From: Spirochaetaceae bacterium
Lineage (GTDB): Bacteria; Spirochaetota; Spirochaetia; Treponematales; Breznakiellaceae
Reading direction: 5' to 3'
DNA: 14,179 nucleotides
Assembly: GCA_031258625.1 (NCBI GenBank)
Contig: JAIRMO010000146.1
Location: 1-14,179, forward strand
The notes beneath the pieces were generated by a model. It was not told the origin of the DNA. It was given only the letters and a program-made list of their open reading frames with translations, and ran no database searches. The position numbers and the translations under genes are program-made. Below are positions 7,195 through 13,979 of this stretch, one piece after another. Within the stretch, counting starts at the first letter, position 1, and each line of letters opens with the position of its first letter.

Positions 7195-9251
7195 TCCACC
7201 CGTCACGGCCGCCCCTTAAGGAAATCGTCCCCTTCTTTCCTTTGACACGGTACCTGTGGATAGTTTTAGCTTTTTTTACGGCGGTGTTCCCGGGCAAGGT
7301 CGAATCCCAGGGAATTTTCAGGAGAAAGGCTCCGCTTGTTTTACCTGTAAACGGACATAGGGGTCCGGTCAATGTCCTCCTTTACGACCACGGGGGACGT
7401 ATTTTAAGCGCCGGATCGGACGGTTTTCTGGGAGTTTGGGATGTTTCCGCTCATGCCGCGGTTGAACGTTTTCAACTGTCCCCTTTCCCTATAGTTTCCA
7501 TGGTTTTACGGCCGGATAAACCGGAAATCGCCCTTATTGAACGGGAGGAGCCCGGGTTTTACCGGGTTTCCGCCTGGAACTATGAAACCAAACAAAAACT
7601 TTTTGTCCGTTCTTTTAAGGAACCCGTATCCTATATTAATTATTCCGGTGGGGGTAATTTTCTTGTTGCGGCTCAGGAAAGTAGAGCCGGAGCCTTTTTT
7701 ATTAACGCGGAAACCGGAGATAATATACATACTCCCTTAAACGTGAAGGGAATCATTACCTTCGCCGCCACCGGCAGATCCGAACGGACCATGATCGCCT
7801 ATGTATCCTCCGGCTTTCTGTCCTACTGGGAATTGGAATCGGGGGAGGAAATCCGGCGTTTATCTGTTCCCTCCGCTATTCTGTCCCCGATCCTCCTGGG
7901 GAACAACAATATCTTTGCCGGTTTTGATTCCAACGGATTGGTGATACTAAATGCCCTCTCCGGGGATATTATCGTCCGGGATCCGGCGGTTTCCCCGGGC
8001 ATACTGGTCCCCGAAGTTTCCGAAACGCTGGAATTTCTGTGTTATTCCGCGGGCCGGGCGGCTTATTTTTCCCTTACCCCCAAGGGCAGCCTGGAACAGA
8101 CGCATTGGTTAGCCGCCTCCGTTCCCGGCGGGATAACCAGCGCCGTCAGCGCCGGTAAAATCCCGGTGCTGGGAAGCGCCGACGGCAAAGTCCGGTTTTT
8201 TGATCAACGGAGAAATATCAAGGCTATGGATGCCGCGGAACAACTGACCTTTCAGGATGCGGCGGTTTCCGGTGGTGTTCTGGCTTTTATCGGGGAAACC
8301 GATATTGGGTTTCTTCCCCTGAATTATACCGCCATTAAAAACGAGGGAATTATTCAGCTTGAGGGAGTCCGAAATTATACCCATATCACCCCGGAATCCG
8401 AAAGAAACTATGATGAGCCGGGAGAATTCATATTGTGGCGATCCGATGGGGGTATGGAATATTCCCTGATAAAAGACATCCCCATCCCCACTATGGAGCG
8501 GGGCCCTTCCGGTACCACAAAAAGAATTGACCGGGCCTCCGTCACGCCGGCCGTAACGGGGGAGTCCCTGCTTTCCGTTTCTCTGTTAACGGATCAGATG
8601 TTGTTTCTTGATACCGGGGGAAATATTACCCTAAACTCCCTTACTGAAGAGAAAAAATATTCCTTTTTTTCCCAAGGGGCCCTGGATGCGGTTTTTCTTG
8701 ATAATGAGAACATTATCATCAGCCGCAGTACCGGTACCGGGGGGCCTCCCTTTCTTATGGCGAATCTTCCCAGCGGGGAAACCGTACCTCTGGACTATCC
8801 TTCCAGTGTCGGTCTCCGGATATACCGGGGCTTAACCGGGTCCCTCTACGGGGGAGTGGTGGCATTGGTTTCGGGTAATGCAAAAACCGGTATTATCAAG
8901 CTGGATATCACCAGGCCGGATCGTTCTGAGCTTTTAATGGAATATCAGGGGGAAGATATCAGCTTTGATATGGCGGAATGTAACGGCGCCTGGGCAAGCA
9001 CCCTTGGGCAAGAGGGGGCTCTTATATATAAGTCCGGCGGTATGGTTCCTTTTGAGCGGACTTCCGGTCTGCCCGTAAGGCTTTTCGGCGGGACAAACTG
9101 CTTTTTAGCCATAGACAAGGACGGTAGTATAACCTGGCATGATCCGGAGAGCGGAAAAACGCTTGCCCTCCTCCGGCTGTATGACAAGGAATGGTTTTTG
9201 GCAAAAGAAGACGGATCGCTTTTGAGCGGCACCATTAAAAAAAACAACTAA
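7191..9251 (+). CDS. WD40-repeat-like beta-propeller protein, probably exported or membrane-anchored
   Basis: Protein of 686 residues. Residues 20-34 (RYLWIVLAFFTAVFP) are a single hydrophobic segment after a basic start, so it is probably a signal peptide or an N-terminal anchor; no lipobox is evident. The body is made of repeating beta-strand blades. The clearest WD40-type blade is residues 55-84, GH...GGRILSAGSDGFLGVWD, and others include [15 protein letters not shown] and the C-terminal FLAIDKDGSITWHDPESGK. Number and spacing suggest two propellers, but this is not certain. The GTG start overlaps the CpXC stop (GTGA), and AGGA at 7181-7184 gives a correct ribosome-binding site; no ATG lies near. 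It is the last gene of the + strand block. Propellers of this type are usually binding scaffolds, and no catalytic motif was seen. Confidence 0.85.
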   Translation: MIHPSRPPLKEIVPFFPLTRYLWIVLAFFTAVFPGKVESQGIFRRKAPLVLPVNGHRGPVNVLLYDHGGRILSAGSDGFLGVWDVSAHAAVERFQLSPFPIVSMVLRPDKPEIALIEREEPGFYRVSAWNYETKQKLFVRSFKEPVSYINYSGGGNFLVAAQESRAGAFFINAETGDNIHTPLNVKGIITFAATGRSERTMIAYVSSGFLSYWELESGEEIRRLSVPSAILSPILLGNNNIFAGFDSNGLVILNALSGDIIVRDPAVSPGILVPEVSETLEFLCYSAGRAAYFSLTPKGSLEQTHWLAASVPGGITSAVSAGKIPVLGSADGKVRFFDQRRNIKAMDAAEQLTFQDAAVSGGVLAFIGETDIGFLPLNYTAIKNEGIIQLEGVRNYTHITPESERNYDEPGEFILWRSDGGMEYSLIKDIPIPTMERGPSGTTKRIDRASVTPAVTGESLLSVSLLTDQMLFLDTGGNITLNSLTEEKKYSFFSQGALDAVFLDNENIIISRSTGTGGPPFLMANLPSGETVPLDYPSSVGLRIYRGLTGSLYGGVVALVSGNAKTGIIKLDITRPDRSELLMEYQGEDISFDMAECNGAWASTLGQEGALIYKSGGMVPFERTSGLPVRLFGGTNCFLAIDKDGSITWHDPESGKTLALLRLYDKEWFLAKEDGSLLSGTIKKNN

Positions 9252-9255
9252 AACA

Positions 9256-9265
9256 GCGGATCCGC
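9256..9265. repeat. 10-bp palindrome in the convergent gap
   Basis: GCGGATCCGC is a perfect palindrome between the stop codon of the propeller gene (9249-9251) and that of the ComFB-type gene (9290-9292). As RNA it would give only a three-pair stem with a four-base loop, so it is a poor terminator. T-rich sequence lies on both sides (9277-9291 on the + strand; a T8 run at 9237-9244 read on the - strand). This is the only candidate for termination of the two converging transcripts inside the 38-base gap. Confidence 0.3.
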
Positions 9266-9289
9266 GGACGGGTATGTTTTATCTCTCTT

Positions 9290-9586
9290 TTAATCGTGGG
9301 ACGGATTTTTGCGTACCTTTTCTATGGCTTGGGAAACCGCCTGTTTTACCGAATCGGCATAGGATTTATCATCCATCGCTTGAGCGGCATAGAGGGTTCC
9401 TAAGAGAGAAAATCGATAGAAGGGTTTTACCGCATTCAGCGCCATGGCGGCCATATCGACCACACAATCATTACAACGGCAAATGATCCCTTTATATGCT
9501 TCAAGCTGATTTTCCAATTCCTTCAGGACCAACTTCTCCGATTCGTTCACCAAAAGTTCGAAATTATAATTATCAAGAAATGCCAC
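9290..9586 (-). CDS. ComFB-family protein
   Basis: Small protein of 98 residues resembling the late-competence ComFB family. The core signature is at residues 36-64: CRCNDCVVDMAAMALNAVKP, then FYRFSLLG, with Cys36, Cys38 and Cys41 clustered and the DxAAxALN...PxY pattern typical of the family. Length matches family members, which are about 90-100 residues. Although named for competence, recent work on cyanobacterial CdgR and related proteins indicates that many ComFB proteins bind cyclic dinucleotides, c-di-GMP in particular; whether this one does is inference. The start is GTG at 9584-9586 with AAGGAGG four bases upstream (9591-9597). It lies 86 bases downstream of dnaB on the same strand, with a possible promoter of its own, and converges on the propeller gene. 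Confidence 0.8.
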   Translation of the reverse strand: MAFLDNYNFELLVNESEKLVLKELENQLEAYKGIICRCNDCVVDMAAMALNAVKPFYRFSLLGTLYAAQAMDDKSYADSVKQAVSQAIEKVRKNPSHD

Positions 9587-9647
9587 GTTTCCTCCTTAAT
9601 GTGTCTATTTTTAAACTTGGGGTAGTTTTGAAATAACCTCTCCTATA

Positions 9648-9676
9648 AAAATAAAAGGACCGTAAAAAAAAATCAA
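9648..9676 (-). promoter_or_regulatory. Possible promoter for the ComFB-type gene
   Basis: On the - strand, TTGATT is followed after 17 bases by TATTTT (with TATAGG right behind it), a passable sigma70-like pair at the end of dnaB. It would give an mRNA leader of about 55 bases. The region is very T-rich, so a chance match is quite possible. Confidence 0.3.
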
Positions 9677-11025
9677 CCGTTTTTTTCCCAAGACTCGAAT
9701 CGGGTGTATTTTTTTAAAAACATAATCTTCACCGGCCCGGTGGGACCATTCCGCTGTTTGGCGATATTTAATTCCATCAGTATCCCGTCGGAAGGGGCCT
9801 CTTCCCCGGATTTTTTTTCCGAATCCTCTGTTGTATTCAAAAACATAACCAGATCCGCGTCCTGTTCAATAGAACCCGATTCCCGTATATCCGAGAGGTT
9901 GGGCCGTTTACCCTCAGCGTCCCGGCGGACCTGAGACAGGGCAACGATGGGGATGTTGAGTTCCCGGGCAAGGCTTTTAAGGGAACGGGAAATTTCCGCT
10001 ATTTGTTCATGCCGGGGAAGCTGATAATTGTCGGAGCTTATCAGGGTAAGGTAATCGATAAAAATTATCTCCACCTTCTGCTGGACCCGGAGCCTCCGCG
10101 CCTGGGCCCGGAGATCCAGGAGTTTCATATTGGGCATATCCACAATAAAGAAGGGGGCTTTATAAATACGATCCGCCGCTTCGTAAATAAGGGTAAAATC
10201 GGAGGGCTTTAAAAGACCTGCCCGAATTTTAGTGGATTCGATCCGGGCCTCACTGGAAATAAGCCGTTGTACCAAGGCTAAATCAGACATTTCCAGGGTA
10301 AAAAAGGCAATAGGAACCGGTTTCTTTTTGTTATGGATGGACATATTGGCAGCCATGGTTAGGGCCAGAGCGGTCTTTCCCATGGAAGGCCGGGCGCCGA
10401 TAATGATGAGTTCCGAATTTTGAAAACCCGAGGTCATATTATCCAATTTATCCAGCCCCGATGGGATCCCGGTATAGGCATCTTTGTTATTGAAGAGGCT
10501 TTGTATGGTGTCTATAGCCTGGGGAATGATTTCTTTGGCGCTTTTAAACGTAAGGGTCTGGCGGTTATCGGAGAGATCAAATAAACGCTGCTGGGTTTCT
10601 TCCAGAATGATCCGGGAGTCCATGGATTCGTCAAAGGATTTGGTGTTTACCTCGGCGGATATTTTCAGCAAAGCCCGCCGGGTGGCACAATCTTTTACTA
10701 TTTGGGCATAATAATCCACATTGGCGCTGGAGGGCACCACATTGGTCAGGGACGCCACGTAGGCGGCCCCCCCGGAAGCGTCCAATTCCCCCGCCTGCCT
10801 GAGTTCCGCGGTAACGGTGATGATATCCGCCTTTCGCCCCTGGTTAAAAAGGCTTAAAACCGCCTCATAAACACGGCGATTCGCGTTAGAATAAAAATCA
10901 TCCGGCCTAAGGTACTGGATAACAACGGTAACCGCGTCCTCATCCAGAAGCAGAGCCCCCAAGGCAGCCTGCTCCGCTTCTTCGTTATGGGGGGGGATCT
11001 TATCTTTAAGGGCCGTTACTGCCAT
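9673..11025 (-). CDS. dnaB: Replicative DNA helicase DnaB
   Basis: Hexameric 5'-3' helicase of the replication fork. The N-terminal domain begins PPHNEEAEQAALGALL (residues 11-26) and runs to about 150. A linker helix then leads to the RecA-like ATPase: Walker A GARPSMGKT (210-218), FFTLEMS with catalytic Glu245, Walker B IIFIDYL with Asp324, LSQVRRD (363-369) and the KRPNLSDIRESGSIEQDADL block. Length is 450 residues with no intein insertion. The ATG at 11023-11025 follows the rplI stop by 14 bases, but no Shine-Dalgarno sequence precedes it; the leader is pyrimidine-rich (agcctccct). Translation probably depends on coupling to rplI. Codons 10-13 include a run of eight C, a slippage-prone sequence. 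A T9 run sits at the stop codon without a clear hairpin. Confidence 0.97.
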   Translation of the reverse strand: MAVTALKDKIPPHNEEAEQAALGALLLDEDAVTVVIQYLRPDDFYSNANRRVYEAVLSLFNQGRKADIITVTAELRQAGELDASGGAAYVASLTNVVPSSANVDYYAQIVKDCATRRALLKISAEVNTKSFDESMDSRIILEETQQRLFDLSDNRQTLTFKSAKEIIPQAIDTIQSLFNNKDAYTGIPSGLDKLDNMTSGFQNSELIIIGARPSMGKTALALTMAANMSIHNKKKPVPIAFFTLEMSDLALVQRLISSEARIESTKIRAGLLKPSDFTLIYEAADRIYKAPFFIVDMPNMKLLDLRAQARRLRVQQKVEIIFIDYLTLISSDNYQLPRHEQIAEISRSLKSLARELNIPIVALSQVRRDAEGKRPNLSDIRESGSIEQDADLVMFLNTTEDSEKKSGEEAPSDGILMELNIAKQRNGPTGPVKIMFLKKYTRFESWEKNG

Positions 11026-11039
11026 AGGGAGGCTAAAAC

Positions 11040-11675
11040 TTATTCCTGGGAAGGCTCAACAATACCGGCGTCAAGGGAAACCGCCGGGGAAGGCTCCGTT
11101 TCGGTTTCATTTTGATCTTCCGGCGGTGTTTGGGGGCCCGCTTCCGGGGTAATAGGCTCCGTCCGCTCCTCGGTATCCCGGTGTTTCCGAAACCTGTTTG
11201 GGGGCGGATTTTTCGTTTCAACCTTGAGTTCCTGCCCCTGGACCGTAACGGTTACTTCCGCGGCGGCACTCTCGTAAAGTTTAACCGTAACCTTATATTT
11301 ACCAACGCTCTTAAAGCTATTTCCCGGAAGCTCAATCCGTTTCCGTTCCACCGGAAATCCCTGTTTTAAAAGTTCATCCGCAACGGTTTGGCTGGTAACG
11401 GCGCCGTACAGTTTTCCATTGGGACCCGCCGGCATGGATAAAAGCATCTCAAGACCTTCGAGTTTTTCTTTAAGCCCCAGGGCGTCCTTCCGTTTATCCG
11501 CCTTACGGGCTTCAATTTCTTCCCGGCGGGATTCAAATAACTTTATCGTGCTTTCCGTATAAGGAAGGGCGATACCCCGGGGAAAGAGATAGTTTCTGGC
11601 GTAACCTTTGGCTACATCCCTGATATCCCCTTCTTCGCCCAGGGGGTTCAGGTCTTTGTTGAGAATTACCTTCAT
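11040..11675 (-). CDS. rplI: 50S ribosomal protein L9 with long C-terminal extension
   Basis: Large-subunit protein L9, which binds 23S rRNA near the L1 stalk and helps keep the reading frame. MKVILNKDLNPLGEEGDIRD and VAKGYARNYLFPRGIAL (to residue 37) form the N-terminal domain, followed by the long connecting helix and a C-terminal domain ending near residue 148. The remaining 63 residues (149-211) are a Pro/Glu/Thr-rich, probably disordered tail; ordinary L9 is about 150 residues. The start is ATG 11673-11675 with AAAGGAGC seven bases upstream; an in-frame ATG at 11705 would add ten non-family residues and lacks a ribosome-binding site. A perfect hairpin lies just upstream of that site. dnaB follows after 14 bases, the usual L9-DnaB order. 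Confidence 0.96.
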   Translation of the reverse strand: MKVILNKDLNPLGEEGDIRDVAKGYARNYLFPRGIALPYTESTIKLFESRREEIEARKADKRKDALGLKEKLEGLEMLLSMPAGPNGKLYGAVTSQTVADELLKQGFPVERKRIELPGNSFKSVGKYKVTVKLYESAAAEVTVTVQGQELKVETKNPPPNRFRKHRDTEERTEPITPEAGPQTPPEDQNETETEPSPAVSLDAGIVEPSQE

Positions 11676-11692
11676 AACACAAGCTCCTTTGA

Positions 11693-11714
11693 AATAAAAG
11701 TCCAAGCTTTTATT
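11693..11714 (-). repeat. 8-bp inverted repeat next to the rplI ribosome-binding site
   Basis: AATAAAAG (11693-11700) and CTTTTATT (11707-11714) form a perfect 8-bp stem with a six-base loop in the 52-base gap between the DUF2232-like gene and rplI. Its 3' arm ends two bases before the rplI Shine-Dalgarno sequence (11683-11690). It could be an mRNA processing or stabilising hairpin, or could tune L9 translation. It is AU-rich and has no U run after it, so it is not a convincing terminator. Confidence 0.5.
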
Positions 11715-11727
11715 CCGTGATTCCTCT

Positions 11728-12741
11728 TTAATTCCACATCTTCGGAGTAGAAGATGATTTGTCTGATTTTTGCGTCCGAAAGGGCGCCCAATTTTCCGCT
11801 ATCCCCAGGAAGATCAAAATTCCCAGGATAAACGGACTGATTCCCGGATTAAATATCATTAATAACAAAACAACATTTAATGCCAACCGTAAGGCCCGGG
11901 GGATGGCAAAACGATTTAAGAAAAACAATACGATCCCCCCGCCCTGGGCCAGGTAAAGTATACTACAAAGGGTGAGGATATTCCACGCGGCGATTTCCAA
12001 GGGGGCAATTTTTGCCCAGGTGCCCAGCAGTACCGCCAAAAGAGAACCGGAAAGCGCCCAGATAATCCCCGGTTCCACATGAAACCCCGATAAATCCCCC
12101 CCCGGCCGCTTATGCCGGATAATCCGGGTGAACATCAAAGCCGCCTCGCGGCTTATAAAAAAGAACAAAACCCAGGATGCCACCCCGCCGCCGCGGATAA
12201 GGATAAATCCCAGATATTCCAGCAAGATATCCGGGGTGAGTTGTTCTAAAAAGGAAAGGCGGACCATATCCGCCCCTCCTGAGGATGCGTAAAGGGAATT
12301 AACCGCCTCCAGTTGCGCTTTAATAAAAGCATAAAACCCGGCGTTGTTTCGCAATACGCTAAGAAGGGGAAAAAAAGCCCCCGCCCCGATCAAAGAACCC
12401 AACATAAGACGATACGCTGTTCGGATCCGTAAAAACCGGGGCCCCGATACCGGAGGAGCCGCAATCCACCCAAATAGTACGATCATGGCGGAAAAATAAA
12501 AAATATCCGTCCCCACATCCCCAGGATCATACCCCCTCAAGAGGGTAATTCCCCCCAATAACATATTGGTAAAAAGGGCAAGTGCCGCAGCAAGCCAAAA
12601 GCTCCGTAAATCATAACCGAACGCCACAATCCCCAAGGGAACCAGAAAAAAAAATCCAAAAATTCCAATCCGGCTGCACCCCACACTGATAAAGGCGCTG
12701 ATTAGGGCAGGAATAAAATCCGGACTGCGGCGGATGGTCAT
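11728..12741 (-). CDS. DUF2232-like multipass membrane protein
   Basis: Hydrophobic protein of 337 residues with about eight predicted membrane segments. Its C-terminal part (WNILTLCSILYLAQGGGIVL ... LGIAENWAPFR) matches the pattern I associate with DUF2232 (YybS-like) proteins, which often lie beside rpsR, rplI or dnaB. Function is unknown; some members resemble energy-coupling transporter S components, but nothing here proves transport. The tail after the last segment is short, polar and Ser/Lys-rich. The start is uncertain: ATG 12739-12741 is chosen, while TTG 12748-12750 would add three residues. Neither has a Shine-Dalgarno sequence, and the rpsR stop lies only 9-18 bases upstream, so translation is probably coupled to rpsR. 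Confidence 0.75.
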   Translation of the reverse strand: MTIRRSPDFIPALISAFISVGCSRIGIFGFFFLVPLGIVAFGYDLRSFWLAAALALFTNMLLGGITLLRGYDPGDVGTDIFYFSAMIVLFGWIAAPPVSGPRFLRIRTAYRLMLGSLIGAGAFFPLLSVLRNNAGFYAFIKAQLEAVNSLYASSGGADMVRLSFLEQLTPDILLEYLGFILIRGGGVASWVLFFFISREAALMFTRIIRHKRPGGDLSGFHVEPGIIWALSGSLLAVLLGTWAKIAPLEIAAWNILTLCSILYLAQGGGIVLFFLNRFAIPRALRLALNVVLLLMIFNPGISPFILGILIFLGIAENWAPFRTQKSDKSSSTPKMWN

Positions 12742-12759
12742 AAACGACAAAAACGCGGC

Positions 12760-13086
12760 TTATTCGGCAACAAAAGGAAGCAAGGCGATAACCCGGGCCC
12801 GCTTAATCGCCAAGGCCAGGGCCCGCTGATGTTTCGCACAGGTTCCGGTAATCCGCCGGGGTAATATTTTCCCCCGCTCGGTGATAAACCGGCGAAGCAC
12901 ATCCGCATCCTTATAATCTATCTTCATTTTTTGGGTGCAAAATTTACAAACCTTCTTTTTAAAATAGATTTTTCCCTTCCCACCCCGGCCGGTTTTGTCT
13001 TCCCCTTCCCGGCCGTCCATTTGAACATCCATACCCCTATCCTGCCGGGGCGGGCGCTCGTTTTCAATATATTTTTCGTCGGACAT
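12760..13086 (-). CDS. rpsR: 30S ribosomal protein S18 (zinc-type) with N-terminal extension
   Basis: Small-subunit protein S18, which pairs with S6 on the platform of the 30S subunit. The core runs from about residue 42: [52 protein letters not shown]. Cys47, Cys50, Cys83 and His86 form a CxxC...CxxH set, as in zinc-containing S18 forms. The first 38 residues are a charged, Gly-rich extension, probably disordered; E. coli S18 has 75 residues in all, against 108 here. The start is ATG 13084-13086, with GGAG (13093-13096) six bases upstream. A second in-frame ATG at 13098 lies across that site and has no ribosome-binding site of its own. It is separated from ssb by 133 bases containing two small hairpins. 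Confidence 0.95.
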   Translation of the reverse strand: MSDEKYIENERPPRQDRGMDVQMDGREGEDKTGRGGKGKIYFKKKVCKFCTQKMKIDYKDADVLRRFITERGKILPRRITGTCAKHQRALALAIKRARVIALLPFVAE

Positions 13087-13109
13087 AATAAACTCCATAA
13101 AATTTAAAC

Positions 13110-13136
13110 TTTTTCAAAGGGTCAAATTTTGAAAAA
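13110..13136 (-). repeat. 9-bp AT-rich inverted repeat in the rpsR leader
   Basis: TTTTTCAAA (13110-13118) and TTTGAAAAA (13128-13136) are perfect complements with a nine-base loop, placed 14 bases upstream of the rpsR Shine-Dalgarno sequence. As RNA the stem has only two G-C pairs, so stability is modest. It could be a processing site or a protein-binding element in the ssb-rpsR gap. Confidence 0.4.
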
Positions 13137-13152
13137 ACAGCCCTATTTACGT

Positions 13153-13169
13153 AAAAAACCGGCCTCCGG
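13153..13169 (-). terminator. Weak terminator-like element between ssb and rpsR
   Basis: On the - strand, CCGG-AGG-CCGG (13159-13169) is followed directly by six T (13153-13158), about 50 bases after the ssb stop. The stem is only four G-C pairs with a three-base loop, so termination would be partial at best. It might reduce transcription from rpsF-ssb into rpsR and later genes. Confidence 0.3.
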
Positions 13170-13219
13170 GACGATTTTCCTCAGGAACATTCCCAATTCC
13201 AAAACCGGGTTAATTCCTC

Positions 13220-13684
13220 TTAGAAGGGAATATCATCGGTAAAACCATCGTCCCCTTCCGGAGGGGGCCCTTCACGGGAGCTTTTTTCCTGGGGCGTTTC
13301 TTCCCGCCGCTCCTGGTACGATCCTCCGCCGGATCCGTAGGATGAATTTCCCCCGCCGGGGTTACCGCCGAGAAGCTGCAGGTTGTTTGCCACAATTTCA
13401 ACCTTGGAACGGTTCTGACCATCCTGTTCCCACCGGTCCTGGCGTAACTCCCCCTCAATTCCCACCATTTTCCCCTTAACCAGGTACTGATTCAAGGCTT
13501 CACCCTGCCTTCCCCATAGAACAATATCAAAATAATTCGCCTCATCCACCCACTGATCGCCGCTTTTTTTACGGCGGTTAATCGCTATGGAAAATTTGCA
13601 AACCGGCTGCCCACCGGTGGTATATTTGAGTTCCGCGTCCCGGGTTAATCTACCGATAAGGACTACATGGTTTATATCTGCCAT
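13220..13684 (-). CDS. ssb: Single-stranded DNA-binding protein
   Basis: SSB coats single-stranded DNA during replication, repair and recombination. The OB fold covers about residues 1-107: ADINHVVLIGRLTRDAELKY, PVCKFSIAIN, YFDIVLWGRQGEALNQYLVK, GKMVGIEGELR. A Gly/Ser-rich, flexible linker follows, and the protein ends in DDIPF, the acidic tip that recruits partner proteins. Length is 154 residues, normal. ATG 13682-13684 is preceded by AAGGAG (13690-13695). The gene begins nine bases after the rpsF stop, and its ribosome-binding site overlaps that stop region, so coupling to rpsF is likely. The S6-SSB-S18 order is the common bacterial arrangement. Confidence 0.97.
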   Translation of the reverse strand: MADINHVVLIGRLTRDAELKYTTGGQPVCKFSIAINRRKKSGDQWVDEANYFDIVLWGRQGEALNQYLVKGKMVGIEGELRQDRWEQDGQNRSKVEIVANNLQLLGGNPGGGNSSYGSGGGSYQERREETPQEKSSREGPPPEGDDGFTDDIPF

Positions 13685-13693
13685 GACGTCTCC

Positions 13694-13975
13694 TTATTCC
13701 TCTATATTGACAAAAAGATATTTAAGAAGATTGGTATTCAGCTTAAAGATCCGATCCAGGGTTTGCAGCTTTACCGGATCCAATTTGAGCGTAAAAAGGA
13801 CATACCGTCCCCGTCTTCTTTTCTTGATTTCATAGGCAAGATCCCGATCCCCGATCTCATCGGTTTTTTCGATCTCCGCCCCCTGATTGCTTAGGTCGGT
13901 CAACAAATGTTCCCGCCCTTCTTTGTACTGGTCTTCTTCCAGGGGGAAGATAACCGTTAGCTCATACTGACGCAT
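13694..13975 (-). CDS. rpsF: 30S ribosomal protein S6
   Basis: Small-subunit protein S6, which forms a heterodimer with S18 on the platform of the 30S subunit. RQYELTVIFPLEE opens the single ferredoxin-like domain, followed by the family motifs GDRDLAYEIKKRRRGRYVLF and LKLDPVKLQTLDRIFKLN. Length is 93 residues, normal for short S6. ATG 13973-13975 has AAGGAGG (13980-13986) four bases upstream. It is the first gene of the - strand operon, with a good promoter at 14071-14099 and a leader of about 88 bases. In that leader the ribosome-binding site can be paired off by an upstream sequence (13980-14027), which suggests autogenous control by S6:S18. Confidence 0.97.
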   Translation of the reverse strand: MRQYELTVIFPLEEDQYKEGREHLLTDLSNQGAEIEKTDEIGDRDLAYEIKKRRRGRYVLFTLKLDPVKLQTLDRIFKLNTNLLKYLFVNIEE

Positions 13976-13979
13976 GGGC

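Noticed and set aside
11676..11705. Upstream ATG for rplI
   Set aside because: It adds ten residues before the universal MKVIL opening and covers the ribosome-binding site of the better start.
13087..13098. Upstream ATG for rpsR
   Set aside because: It has no Shine-Dalgarno sequence, and GGAG positioned for the ATG at 13086 lies within it.
13095..13126. TTGACC / TTTTAT pair with 17-base spacing before rpsR on the - strand
   Set aside because: Transcription would begin within or past the rpsR ribosome-binding site, leaving it incomplete; probably a chance match in AT-rich DNA.
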